From NCBI RefSeq assembly GCF_964340395.1, contig NC_135552.1:22535681-22599680 (forward strand): DNA of 64,000 nt. Reading direction: 5' to 3'. The notes below the pieces were generated by a model. The model had not been told where the DNA came from and searched no databases. It saw nothing but the letters and a program-made list of their open reading frames with translations. The position numbers and the translations under genes are program-made. Source of the DNA: Glandiceps talaboti (lineage: Eukaryota > Hemichordata > Enteropneusta > Spengelidae). Below, piece after piece: positions 1 to 10,840 of this stretch (position 1 is its first letter; the number at the start of each line of letters is the position of its first letter).

Positions 1-504
1 TAAACAAAAAACGTGTTAAAGGGTAAGATTTCAATTGATTGTTATTAATGTAATTTGTTCTAAATTGATCGAAATATTTTTGTTGAGAATATAAATTCAA
101 ATGTGGGTAATATTGTGACTTGGAAATACTACGAATCAATATTTATGCTGATAATTTGATAAAAGAGTGATATGGTATTTGGTGAAAATAAGTATTTTGT
201 ACCCATTGAAACGATATTTCTTTAACATGTATTAGTGTGAAGAAATACTAATCAGCACACTTATTTGGTTGATGTTCAGGGGTTTCTTGTTTGTTGGCCG
301 TGACTGACAATTAGTAACAAATCACCTGATTTGTTCCATCACATCAAAACTTTAATTTTATCTCATATGCAAGACTTTGCACGCACACCTATATTTTTGT
401 TTTGTTTTGAAACAGTTTCCACAATTGTCCCGTGAAATTACTCAGCAGTGATTTGAATTGAAATCAATGTCTAATTTAAATTTCTGGTTCTCTCTTGTCA
501 ACAG
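1..504. other. AT-rich stretch, no gene seen
   Basis: No open frame or repeat structure could be supported here. The last 30 bases are pyrimidine-rich and end in AG, forming the candidate acceptor of the next feature, so this is probably the last intron of a gene that starts left of the window. Confidence 0.3.
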
Positions 505-576
505 ATGAAAAATTACACGTTTGTACAAGATGAAAGTCTTCCTCTACATAAAGCCAAATGTGAAGATATTGACTGA
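505..576 (+). CDS. candidate terminal exon of an upstream gene (partial)
   Basis: A pyrimidine-rich tract ending in CAG at 502-504 precedes an open frame that reads 23 codons in phase 0 to TGA at 574-576 (first residues MKNYTFVQDE). The other two phases stop sooner. AATAAA follows at 745-750 and a GT-rich stretch near 775-785, the layout of a gene 3' end. No family is recognised and no other exon is in the window, so this is a candidate only. Confidence 0.3.
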   Translation: MKNYTFVQDESLPLHKAKCEDID

Positions 577-744
577 CATGCTGAAAACTATTTATAGCAG
601 GACTCAGGGCCATTGCAAACAAGTGAAGTTAAATACATGTTACAAAGTGTAAACTGAAGCAGATGATATATTTTATGTATTTATATATTTTATTAGCCAC
701 ATATATATATTACATATTCATTTTTATTTATTTTCTCCATGTTA

Positions 745-750
745 AATAAA
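745..750 (+). terminator. candidate poly(A) signal AATAAA
   Basis: AATAAA lies about 170 bp after the stop of the candidate terminal exon, with a GT-rich element (TTGTTGTTATC) about 25 bp further on. The motif is common by chance in AT-rich DNA, so the support is the arrangement rather than the hexamer. Confidence 0.35.
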
Positions 751-1242
751 GTATTGAAAATACAACTGCAGAGAGTTGTTGTTATCTTTCACATTACATC
801 ATTTTACGTTTCTCCAAAGCTTGACAGTTCATGGCCCCCATGAAGTGTTTAACTTATAAATGAGCCATAAGAGTCTTCTCAAAAACAAGTCAAGTTTGAA
901 TGAATCATCAACCAATAGAACAGATAAGCCAATCATTGAGGAACATGTTTGGTATGGTAATATCACAACTAAACTGTCATTGTTACATGAAATAGATTGC
1001 ACTAATCCTGGTATATGTTACAAGGACATAGTCAAGATCAACCTAGTAAATAGTCCAAGCTAGAAGTAGACAAAAAGAAGAGATTGAATTTTGTGTTACA
1101 AACCACCAAATATGTACAGGAGCTTGATAATGTTCTTTCCTGGAGAAGATTTATGAAGTGAGTTGAAAAACAGACTGTCCTTTTGTAAATGTATCCATAT
1201 GGGACTGTTGTGCTCACAGCTACTTAAATTTTATATTGAAGG

Positions 1243-1248
1243 TTTATT
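1243..1248 (-). terminator. candidate poly(A) signal of the small minus-strand gene
   Basis: AATAAA on the minus strand, about 165 bp past the TAG of exon 3. It would make the 3' UTR about 190 bases and place this gene tail-to-tail with the candidate exon at 505-576. Confidence 0.35.
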
Positions 1249-1412
1249 TCTACTATCTCAATAGTGAGAAGGTCATCGACTTCCTCGTACAATTCAATGT
1301 GTTTTTCTTTTTTCGCCTATTTTGTTTCAACAAGTTTCTTGTTTACTTCTAATCTGTATTCATCAATAGCAGTTAGATCATGAGGGTTGTCGACTTCCGG
1401 ATGTAAATCCAT

Positions 1413-1449
1413 CTATACACTTGTGGGACAGTCACAGAGAGCCTGATAG
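1413..1449 (-). CDS. small minus-strand gene, exon 3 and stop
   Basis: The acceptor follows TTTTGTTTTGTTTTTATAG. One base completes the split Gly codon, then 11 codons (YQALCDCPTSV) and TAG at 1415-1413. A second AG at 1414-1413 would give another frame (WIYIRKS..., also ending soon), so the C-terminus depends on acceptor choice. The better pyrimidine tract favours the upstream one. Confidence 0.5.
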
Positions 1450-2645
1450 CTATAAAAACAAAACAAAAGAAAACCATTTGTATGGATCATAATAAAATAT
1501 AACCATGCATACACAGCAGATAAATTAACTAGAATAAATTTATAGAAATAACTAAGATGATACACATTACAAAATGACATTAATCAAAGTAAAATTCTGT
1601 TAACTTTGGAACTCGGGCAAATCTGGTAACATAATCTGCTGGGTATGATGGTTATCAGAGTACTATCAACCATATATGTTGTTGTTGTTGTTGTTGTTAC
1701 TACTATTAAAATTATCACATCTTGGATTACATTTTGTTTTATGGCCTGTTTTCAAGTGCATGTTTACTATGTCAGATCATAAGCAAGTGACACAAAGTAA
1801 TAATAAGATATTGCAGTACGTGATATCGGGAATATGTCTCACATACCCTCTTACACTAGTCTCAATTTTGATATCTCCTGGCTCGATTTGCTTTGGCTCT
1901 GTGGATGGTGCTAACAAGACTGACGATGATGCTGTCGGACGAAAAAAAATTCATTAGTACTCTATCGACCAATATTGAAAGCAGCTGGCAAAAATTGACA
2001 CAAATAATTTATCTGTAACAGTTACATTACCTACCAAGTGCCAACATATGATTACATTTACGATTGTATACACATGCTTTGCATACGATGTACGTCTACG
2101 TCTACGCGTCTAATCCATTTACTCACGCATATATCCGACGATCGATCGACAATGAAGCTTTCATCCACTATCACGCATGTAAATAAGGCTTACGTTACCG
2201 TGATTACGTTTTCCAGAAATTCGTTTTAGAACTCAGATAGCTATTCCCTCACCAAAACAAATCTACTCCAAGAAAGTCAACAGGCGCTAGGCTGACAGTG
2301 ACAAACAACGTGTCACACATAGTACACAGTGTTGAATACGTGGACACTCTCGCTCTGATCACCGAGAATTTACACTGCTCCCGAAAAAACGCGCCCCATC
2401 GCGCCCCATTGTCCGACAAAAAAATATGACCCCTCGTTGTAAAGCTTGGAAAATCCTCTTTCAGACTGACTACAGCGATATATGCAAAGGAAAACCTCTA
2501 AAAATACATTTAGTCTTACATATGTACCCATGAACTTAGCACGGACTTTTGAGCAAAATCTGACCTCGCTGCCAGACCGATCAATAGGTCAAAAAGGGAT
2601 GATAACTCGTACGAGCTCGTACTTACCGCTTTCAGCAGTTGCCAT
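1413..2645 (-). CDS. small uncharacterised protein, three exons, 46 residues
   Basis: Three minus-strand exons join in one frame: 2645-2627 (ATG, six codons plus one base), 1931-1847 (85 bases) and 1449-1413 (ending TAG). The total is 141 bases, 46 residues plus stop. Both introns are GT-AG: donor GTAAGT at 2626-2621 with an acceptor after a poly-T tract at 1933-1932, and donor GTATGT at 1846 with an acceptor after a T-rich tract at 1451-1450. The start context AAGATGGCA is strong. The protein begins MATAES, has a Ser/Pro-rich then acidic middle (EPGDIKIETS) and ends ALCDCPTSV. There is no signal peptide or membrane segment. AATAAA (minus) at 1248-1243 would end the transcript. I do not recognise the family. 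The frame is also open upstream to an ATG at 2870, so a longer N-terminus is possible. Confidence 0.55.
1847..1931 (-). CDS. small minus-strand gene, exon 2
   Basis: 85 bases, entering in phase 1 and leaving in phase 2. The acceptor follows a run of T then CGTCCGACAG; the donor is GG/GTATGT. It encodes a Ser-rich then Pro/Glu-rich segment (SSSVLLAPSTEPK...). The frame stays open only in the phase set by exon 1, which supports the join. Confidence 0.55.
2627..2645 (-). CDS. small minus-strand gene, exon 1
   Basis: ATG in AAGATGGCAAC, six codons, then one base of a split codon before GTAAGT. The AAnATGGC context is typical of animal first exons in which a YY1-type site overlaps the start codon. 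Confidence 0.55.
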
Positions 2646-2900
2646 CTTTCTTCGTACGTCGTATATAGTGGCACGTGTGGCATGTTTACATCCGAAAACT
2701 ACCGAATCTTTTAAACAAAGGGCGAAACTTCTGCCGACAAGTTCCGAAGACTTGGGGAAGAATGGCGGTGAGCCGTGCTCATGAATATTCATGATATTTC
2801 GTGACGCTGAAAGATTCCAGTTCACTGAATGGTCGAGCGTGTGGCAGTGAACTGTCCATCGGGATGACATGACGGGAACTGCTTACGGGAGTACTCCTCA
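2646..2900 (-). promoter_or_regulatory. candidate promoter/5' UTR of the small minus-strand gene
   Basis: This stretch has more CpG than its surroundings (CGTACGTCG, GCCACACGTGCC with an E-box CACGTG) and lies directly upstream of the ATG. The minus-strand frame stays open from 2870, which is compatible with a 5' UTR or an N-terminal extension. No TATA box is obvious at a fixed distance. Confidence 0.3.
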
Positions 2901-3530
2901 CACTCTCTGCAAGAAATGCGTCGAAGGCACAACCAGTTTCATTTCACTGGGAACAGCACGTATCTGAAACAATACACATGTAAAAATGTTAAACAACTAC
3001 ATAGTTTACTTGTCGACACGAGTGAAACTTCATTTTTCAGTAAGTACGGCAGGACAGAGAAAGCAGAAAGAACGTAAACTTATGGGCGTTAGACCGGGTG
3101 CGGTACGTTATGCCAGGCGTAGTGCACTGATCACCGGCAACTAGCGCACTAGACGTAGACGTCGATTGCTGGACGTTGAATGTCACAACTATCACAGTCA
3201 TTAATTATCAATGGACATGTAGGTATCCAACAAATGCTGCCTTGAAGTTGATTCTAGAAAATGGAATATCCATGTGCTTTTTTCATTTTGGTAAAAACGC
3301 GACCGCGACCTACCGTACCGAACTACAAATACAATGAACTGCAGGCCGACATGTACACGTACGGTACGGTCACGTCGCTGAATACTTTTCGATCTGATTT
3401 GGTACCAGTATACATAATAAATTACGATGGCAAAAATAAAGGAAAGACGAATTTAAAACGTATGAAACGTGACAATGTACGTACCTTGTCAATCTGTTGT
3501 CAACAGCGAATTTGTATCCAGCAGTACACA
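2901..3530. other. intergenic, nothing supported
   Basis: Moderately CpG-containing unique sequence (ACGTAGACGTCG and similar near 3155-3170). The open frames in it show no codon structure, splice signals or family resemblance that I can support. Confidence 0.3.
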
Positions 3531-4836
3531 GTGTATGGTGGCCCAGGGCTGCCATATATTATATGCGAACTGTTTAGATAAAAACATTAATAAAATGAAG
3601 AAAAAAGATTAAAATATTTTTTAAAAAAAATAAATAAATAAAAAATAAAGATAGAATTAAAACAAAAGTAAAATGAAATAAAAATGAAAGTGAAATGAAC
3701 ACAGAATCAAAATTAAAAGGAAAGTAAAAGTAAAGTGAAAGCAAAAGTAAAATACAAATAAAAGTAAAAATAAAAGTAAAGTAAAATTAAAACAAAAGTG
3801 CAATAGAAATAAAAGTAAAATGAAAACAAAGGTAAAATAGAAATCAAATTAAAAGTAAAATGAAAACAAAAGTAAAATGAAATCAAAATTAAAAAAAAAA
3901 AAAAAAAAAAAATTAAAAAAATTACTGGCAGTTCTGGTCCGCAATGGCCCACAGCTGCCATAGACCAGCATTCCTTGCGATCTCAACGGCGCCACTGAAA
4001 GTGCTGTATACATGTAGCGCCCTCAAAGGCGAGAGTGTGATTATGAGACTGAATATGAGGCTGAATCTGGCTAACTTTGAATTTAATTTTAAAATTGAAT
4101 TTTAAGCCAAATAAAAGCGAGAACACTGTCTCGTTAGACAGAACTACGACTGATGAAGGACAGCCGGTCCAAAACGTCTTAAAAGAAGGGTCAACTAGGT
4201 ATCACCCCGGGGACGTATTGTCAATGTCTTCCCTGCTAATTTACGCTAATACTAGGGTCAATTACCTTAACAAACTGGTCATGTGGCTAACTGACCTTCA
4301 AACCAATTTATTAATACCAGAAAAATGATCAAGTCTGAACCAGCGTGGAAAAATATTTCCACTTATTAACAAACTTGATCTAACAACCCATAGTTGGTTA
4401 CATGGTAAACGCAATGTCACAGTCATACACGTATTTAACATTGATGGTGTTCGGAGTTCCCTTCCAAGTTCCGCCTCCGCCATCGCATACGTCTATCCAA
4501 AGTTCGCACACTCTAGGCATACTGAGGGTAGTCCCTGCTCACAAAATCAAGAATCTCCATTCGCTGGAGCCCTAGTCTCACATATTTCATCAAATCTCCT
4601 TTGAGAAACTCATCCTCCTTCCATAAGCTTGACCGACACAGCGCCATGTACAGTAAAATGCCTACCGGTGATGCATGATGAGCGACGTAAGGTCAGCCTC
4701 ATACTCATATTCAGGCTCTCGCCCTTGGGGGCGCTATATGTATACAGCACTTTCAGTAGTGCCGTTGAGATCGCAAGGAATGCTGGTCTATGGCAGCTGT
4801 GGGCCATTGCGGACCAGAACTGCCACTAATTTTTTT

Positions 4837-4878
<42 letters not shown>

Positions 4879-5246
4879 GATTTTAATTTTATTTTAATTT
4901 TATTTTTGTTTTCATTTCATTTTTATTTTACTTTTACTTTTATTTCTATTTTATTTTTGTTTTCATTTTACTTTCATTTTACTTTTATTTCTATTGCACT
5001 TTTGTTTTAATTTTACTTTATTTTACTTTTATTTTTACTTTTCTTTCTATTTTACTTTTGCTTTCACTTTACTTTTACTTTCCTTTTAATTTTGATTTTG
5101 TTTTCATTTCACATTCATTTCATTCTACTTTTATTTTAATTCTATCTTTATTTTTTTTAAATATTTTAATCTTTTTTCTTAATTTTATTAATTTTCTATC
5201 AAAACAATTCGCATATAATGTATGGCAGCCCTGGGCCACCATACAC
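3531..5246. repeat. 1.7 kb inverted repeat (foldback) with A-rich arms
   Basis: The left arm, about 3531-4065, is the imperfect reverse complement of the right arm, about 4690-5246. Outer ends read GTGTATGGTGGCCCAGGGCT on the left and its complement on the right. Each arm holds about 380 bp of degenerate AAAGTAAAATGAAA-type sequence, all purines and T on the left and all pyrimidines and A on the right. That block is flanked by a related direct repeat (TGGCCCAGGGCTGCCATA outside, TGGCCCACAGCTGCCATA inside). The loop is about 620 bp and non-coding. No target duplication is visible at the ends. It looks like a foldback transposon or an inverted duplication. Confidence 0.8.
4150..4193 (+). other. 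weak hammerhead-ribozyme-like motif
   Basis: In the loop of the foldback element, CTGATGA (4150-4156) is followed by a four-pair stem GGAC/GTCC (4158-4161 with 4167-4170), AAAA and CGTC, then GGGTC at 4188-4192. The layout resembles a hammerhead core. However, the G of the GAAA box is A, one extra base lies beside the stem, and stems I and III are not convincing. Confidence 0.15.
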
Positions 5247-5640
5247 AGTGCTAGGGGTAGGCAGGAAGTGCACTCGACAGTGTATCAATACTGAATGAGC
5301 TTCATTGCGCTGACGCGATAGCGTATCACGTGACTGGCATCGTCCCCCCCCCCCTGGTTACGACCCCACATTTCACCCGGCCTACACACATGCTTGCCCT
5401 GTTTTAATGCAATTTTTGTAACCCTCATGTCTATTGAAAGCTTATTTTTGGCTTTATGTTTTCAACTTAGGCCAGGTGAATCTTGTTAATACGTTTGATA
5501 ATATGTAACTGGAGCATATAAGGACATGATTTGTTTCAACATATAATTAATTGTGTGAGGATTTACAAATTCCTGACCTTGTACGTCTGTCTGTGTATTG
5601 AATCACATATTGGCAAAAAGTGTGTGTGTATGTGTGTCTG
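5247..5640. other. intergenic, nothing supported
   Basis: Unique AT-rich sequence with one C run (5344-5354). No exon or repeat structure could be supported. Confidence 0.3.
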
Positions 5641-5644
5641 TCTA

Positions 5645-5828
5645 TGTATGTATGTATGTATGTATGTATGTATGTATGTATGTATGTATGTATGTATGTA
5701 TGTATGTATGTGTGTATGTATGTATGTATGTATGTATGTGTGTATAATTATGTGTGTGTATGTATGTATGTATGTATGTATGTATGTATGTATGTATGTA
5801 TGTACGTATTTATGTATGGATGTATGTA

Positions 5829-5859
<31 letters not shown>

Positions 5860-5898
5860 TGTATGTATGTATGTATGTATGTATGTATGTATGTATGT
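5645..5898. repeat. TGTA tetranucleotide microsatellite
   Basis: About 250 bp of (TGTA)n with short interruptions near 5710, 5748 and 5803-5828. The Tyr-Val-Cys-Met open frames over it are artefacts of the repeat. Confidence 0.97.
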
Positions 5899-6631
5899 CT
5901 GTCTGTCTGCAAGTCTGCATGTGTAGTAAGGTACTTATATATGGTACGATATCATATTCATATGGTGGAAATCAATTTGACTCGCACCCGATTTTTAGCT
6001 TTCACTGTAAAATGGTAGGTGATCATAATAATTAAGGTTTTCAACAAATTTATAATCTACAGTGTGTATGTAGCATAGATAATGGTATACCAACAGTTGA
6101 ATATTAATACAATTATCAGTTCTGGATGGTACACCGTAATTACACACTCGGTACACTATGTTGATACGTTATTGCCCGTAAAAGATGTACATGTCATATT
6201 TACCACGTCGTACCAGGAGTTCTCAGCGATGGAACGTTTCGAACATGAATGAGACTATCAAGGAAGTGTTGCAGCTACGGGTTTTTAAAGCACATACTGG
6301 CAGATAGATTACAGGCTGTCAGCGTGAGCAGCGTATGTATAATCTTTTACATTGAAGTGGTCAATGAGATGACATTTAGCTTGTGAATAGCTAAGACCCA
6401 TAAGAGCATCTGAATAAACAGAATAGTACTTATTTGAGGAGCTATCTAAAAATATCCATAGTTTAACATTGAGTCACTTTGTGTTGAGAGTGAATACAGT
6501 GTATGGTGTATCCGTAAAAAAATCACGTTAGTATTCTTACATCCTCGACATATATAACGTTTTGAGGGGCTTTGATTAGTAGACTGGATGTTTCTATCAT
6601 GATGCCCATTACATAATTTTCTCTCCCGCTA

Positions 6632-6691
<60 letters not shown>

Positions 6692-6705
6692 GCTCTCTCT
6701 CTCTC

Positions 6706-6782
<77 letters not shown>
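6632..6782. repeat. compound microsatellite (TGTC)n-(CT)n-(CAAT)n at a LINE 3' end
   Basis: (TGTC)n at 6632-6691, (CT)n at 6692-6706 and (CAAT)n at 6707-6782. On the minus strand the (GATT)n directly follows the LINE 3' UTR at 6783, so this is the element's 3' tail, later expanded. Confidence 0.9.
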
Positions 6783-6783
<1 letters not shown>

Positions 6784-7335
6784 TGCAAAGTTTATATAGC
6801 GCCAAAATCCAAAAACATTGTTTTGCTCTATGACGCTCAATGGCTAAACCACACTGTATGCTTTGGAGAATAAGTGCGTTTTCAGTTTTCTTTTGAAAGT
6901 TTCCAAGTTTGGAGATTCTCTGATGTCGAGTGGTAGTACGTTCCATAGTTTAGGCGCAGCATATGAAAATGCACGGCCACCATATGTGATGGTTTTGTAG
7001 GTTGTAGATGTTAAAAGTTTCTTGGTGGATGAACGGAGTGTACGAGTTGGAATATAGGGCTGGAGCAGATCACTGATGTACGCAGGAGTCTGGTTGTGAA
7101 TAGCCTTGAAAGTTAACAGCAACATTTTGTAGTCAATCCTGAGACGAACTGGTAACCAATGGAGATGGGTGAGAACTGGTATGATCGGTGCAAATTTCCT
7201 GGTGCGTGTGATTATTCTTGCTGCAGTATTTTGAGCTCGTTGTAACAGGCCTATTGTGTTGTCTGGGAGTCCATAGAGAAGTGAATTACAATAGTCAAGT
7301 TTGGCTGTCAAAGTTGCATGTTGGTTGAATTATCG
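6783..7335 (-). mobile_element. CR1/L2-like LINE fragment, 3' end of ORF2 plus 3' UTR
   Basis: The minus strand encodes about 155 residues typical of the end of a CR1/L2-type reverse transcriptase [68 protein letters not shown] and [11 protein letters not shown], then stop TAG at 6846-6844. The 60-bp 3' UTR contains GGCGCTATATAAA, a common 3' signature of these elements, and runs straight into (GATT)n. An in-frame TAA upstream (near 7330) marks the 5' truncation. The remaining frame is intact, so the insertion is fairly young, but it lacks the catalytic domains. Confidence 0.85.
6844..7311 (-). pseudogene. truncated LINE ORF2 C-terminus
   Basis: Coding remnant of the LINE above, with no endonuclease domain and no reverse transcriptase catalytic box. 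It begins within a sense codon (TTG at 7311-7309), and upstream sequence in the same frame (NQHAT) belongs to the element until a stop. It should not be read as a host gene. Confidence 0.85.
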
Positions 7336-7898
<563 letters not shown>

Positions 7899-8509
7899 AT
7901 CAAACAGCGTCCTCTGCGGCGATCACATACCTATAGAAAATATCGACCCCCCTGATTAACATGTACAATGTCTAATTATAGGTGTATTAACAATTTTTAG
8001 TGATACATCTTTGTTTATATAATGATAGAAAATGTTCCCGTTGTAACTAATGCAGGTTTAAAAGTGTTATAATGTTCACCTATACGAAACGATATTACTG
8101 CAGCTACTCTGACGAAAACTGGGAAAATGTACTACATAAAAACAGTGGAAAATCCATTGAAACGGCGGTGGCCATATGCATATGCAAGGAAAAACACTCA
8201 TTATCAACCACCTTGCAGTCTAGCAGCTTTGACATGAAATACTTGCTCAATACTGGTTTACAAAAAATCCTTAATTTCTTATTGCCTATTCCACAAGGCA
8301 GCCAAGGCCTGGTTCACGTATAAAAAAGTAAAATTGAAAATTTCGCATCCTGACGTGAAATAAATTTCACGGAAAATTGGGTTGTTTTTCGTCGGCCATC
8401 TAGTTCCGTGGAATCATAAAAAGGGGGTACTTTTTCAGATCACCCTCCGAGAATAGGCTAGGATGTACCCTCCCCCCCTCTCTCCCTCTCTCTCTCACCT
8501 AGTTTTCTC

Positions 8510-9170
8510 ACGCCGAATCTAAACGCAAAGAGCCTTGGAGCTATCCTTGACTCTTGTCTGACAATGAAGCCTCGTGTCAGTCAGATTTGTCGTTCAATTG
8601 CTCTTGTTTCTAAATATCTCTCTGGGTCTGCCACTGAACAACTAGTTCATTCGTTTGTTTCCTCTCGCATTGATTCGTGTAATTCATTGTTACACGGTAT
8701 ACCTCAGTACTCTATAAATCGCATTCAACATGTACAAAATGTTGTAGCCAGAATTATTACACGTTCGAAACGTCATGTTCATGCCACTTCTACAGGAATT
8801 ACATTGGTTGCCAGTAAGCCTTACGTCAACGTATTATTTATAAGATCTTAGTCATCACTTTTAAATGTCTTCATGCATGGTTCAGGTCCTCCATCTTAGT
8901 GAGTTAGTCAGTCTCTATACTATGTCCCGGGCGTAGTCTACGTTCTGCTGACCATTTTAAACTTTAGTACCTTTTAGTACCGTTACAGCCCGGACAAAAA
9001 AAACCATGGTGACAGGGCTTTCAGTGTTGCTTCACCAGTTTTATGGAATGGAATGCTCTCCCTCTCCAAATCCGTCATTGTAATATAAACAACACATAGA
9101 CCATTTGGAATACAGTGGAAAACTTGAACTGGACACTCACACATGAAAAAATAAATAAAATAAAATCAAA
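8510..9170 (+). mobile_element. decayed CR1-like LINE fragment
   Basis: The plus strand encodes the same part of ORF2 as the copy at 6783-7335, but broken. It reads SLGAILDSCLTMKPRVSQIC, LVHSFVSSRIDSCNSLLHGIP and IQHVQNVVARIITRSKRH, then after frame shifts LHWLPV, KILVITFKCLH and, near 9010-9060, GDRAFSVASPVLWNGMLSLS. An A-rich stretch at 9147-9172 may be the tail. It lies in inverted orientation to the first LINE and is more diverged. Confidence 0.75.
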
Positions 9171-9179
9171 AATCTACGT

Positions 9180-9640
9180 ACCCCACCTATTTTAAAATTG
9201 AATGTAATCGGAACCACACATTTTTTTTTTAAAAGCCTAATCAATAAATTGCGTCAGTTCCTCAAGTTTGAGTGAAGTTGCATGAACACCATCATCAATA
9301 AAGCGTTTACATAAATCAGGTAAGATCCCCTGATACGATCTGGAAATATGGTATTACTGATAAGACATTAATAACAAGCATATACTACGACCAAGACAAT
9401 TTCCCATAGCAACGCTACGTCACTTTCTGTACACAATACCTGTCTTTAAAAGTTAGCATAATTACACATAACTTGAAGAACAAGTTCAGCCAATCGTATC
9501 CAGGAAGTATTGGGTAACCGGATCCGTAAAATTGCCATACTAGTACCCCTTGCAAAACGTCATCAATCAGAAAAACAATAGCATTGGCAAAAGAGAACGT
9601 CGACAATATCACACGACACACTAGTAGTATGAGTCATTTT
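9180..9640. other. intergenic, nothing supported
   Basis: AT-rich sequence upstream of the SNX promoter. No exon or repeat could be supported. Confidence 0.3.
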
Positions 9641-9759
9641 GCGATCCATGACGTACATCAATAGTGCTGCGTATCTCCACCAATACGAATCTAGGGAGTT
9701 TTTTTTTTAGGTCAGGTCAAACCAATCACATGACCTCTTAGGTCTCCGGCTTCTCCAAT
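9640..9759 (+). promoter_or_regulatory. candidate SNX promoter and 5' UTR
   Basis: Upstream of the ATG lie AACCAATCACATGACC at about 9719-9734 (a CCAAT box overlapping a CACATGAC E-box-like site) and CCAATATGGCGC at the start codon, matching the AAnATGGCG YY1-type start seen in many animal genes. There is no TATA box. The transcription start cannot be fixed from sequence. Confidence 0.4.
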
Positions 9760-9771
9760 ATGGCGCTGAAG
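9760..9771 (+). CDS. SNX9: SNX exon 1 (MALK)
   Basis: ATG GCG CTG AAG followed by donor GTGAGT. The four residues parallel the MATK that precedes the SH3 domain in vertebrate SNX9. Phase 0 and a residue-perfect join to the SH3 exon 7.3 kb away support this tiny exon over the ATG at 17076, which lies in the intron. Confidence 0.85.
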
Positions 9772-10794
9772 GTGAGTGTTTCATTGACGAGACTATTCGA
9801 AACCTAGTAGTTATTCAGCGTGTATATTATGTCTTGCCTATACAGAAACTTACCCTCCTATTTTATCATCTGTTGGATGTGAAAAATCGTGTAGTTTATC
9901 CAATTTGTTATTTTTAATGGCGTGTTGAAGTCGATAAGCACCGTGTGTTGACAGAAACGGGACGAGTGATCTGACGAAGGGGAGTCTCTCACGGTGGGTG
10001 GAGACACGTAGTGGTAGCACACTGTGTACTTTGAACGAAAACCGTTCAAAAAGATAAATATTTTGTAGTTCAACTGTATTTTGAACATCAGACGGTTGAT
10101 AACTTTCGTTCGGTATATATATTGTGCGTTAGTTAACCGTACATGGCATTGGCGTACATAGTGTAACGTGTTTGTATATATTGAATTCATCATACTGCGT
10201 ATACAAACGAGTCACTACTGTGGATTGTCTGTTTGTGTGTTTCTGTGAATGTTACACCTTGTCAATTAATATCAGCTAATATAATTTGTATGCTTTGAGA
10301 GTATTTTTTAAAATAAACTAATTCATTGATTTACGTCGTAAAACTGGTATGTGGTCACTCCAGTTTACTAAGATTTCTCGGAATAACGAATATTTTACTA
10401 ATGTAGTCATAACAGGTGTAACATGTACATATAAGGTATATAAACACATCCCAGTTGGTGAGTCACTATATTTCACACTATTCACGACTTCTAACTACAT
10501 AAAAGTAATGATTTACTAGGCCACTTCTTGACAAATGAAATATTTGTTTCTCTATTTTGGTCAATGTTGTGTTATGTAACTTGTAGTCTGAAACAATGGG
10601 ATTGGCCCTGTCCCTAGTAATATACAATCATAGACAGTGAAGGAGACCTTGATGTAAGGTTAGTCACATTCAGTGAAGAATTTCATATATTTCTTCCATT
10701 CATATAAGTTATTAGTTTGTAGATGTATTTTTGTGATTGTGTTTTGCAATCCAAGTAGTGTGGAACTCACAGAGGAAGCAGTACAACAGTTAGT

Positions 10795-10840
<46 letters not shown>

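Noticed and set aside
2589-2870. 93-residue minus-strand open frame as an independent gene
   Set aside because: Its in-frame tail is exon 1 of the small spliced gene and then runs into that gene's intron. The upstream part may be 5' UTR or an N-terminal extension, but nothing supports it as a separate protein.
3713-5294. Phe-rich and Tyr-rich open frames on both strands
   Set aside because: Arise from the T-rich strand of the A-rich arms of the foldback element; low-complexity translation only.
5531-6035. Several long Tyr-Val-Cys-Met open frames
   Set aside because: They are translations of the (TGTA)n microsatellite and have no splice signals or unique sequence of note.
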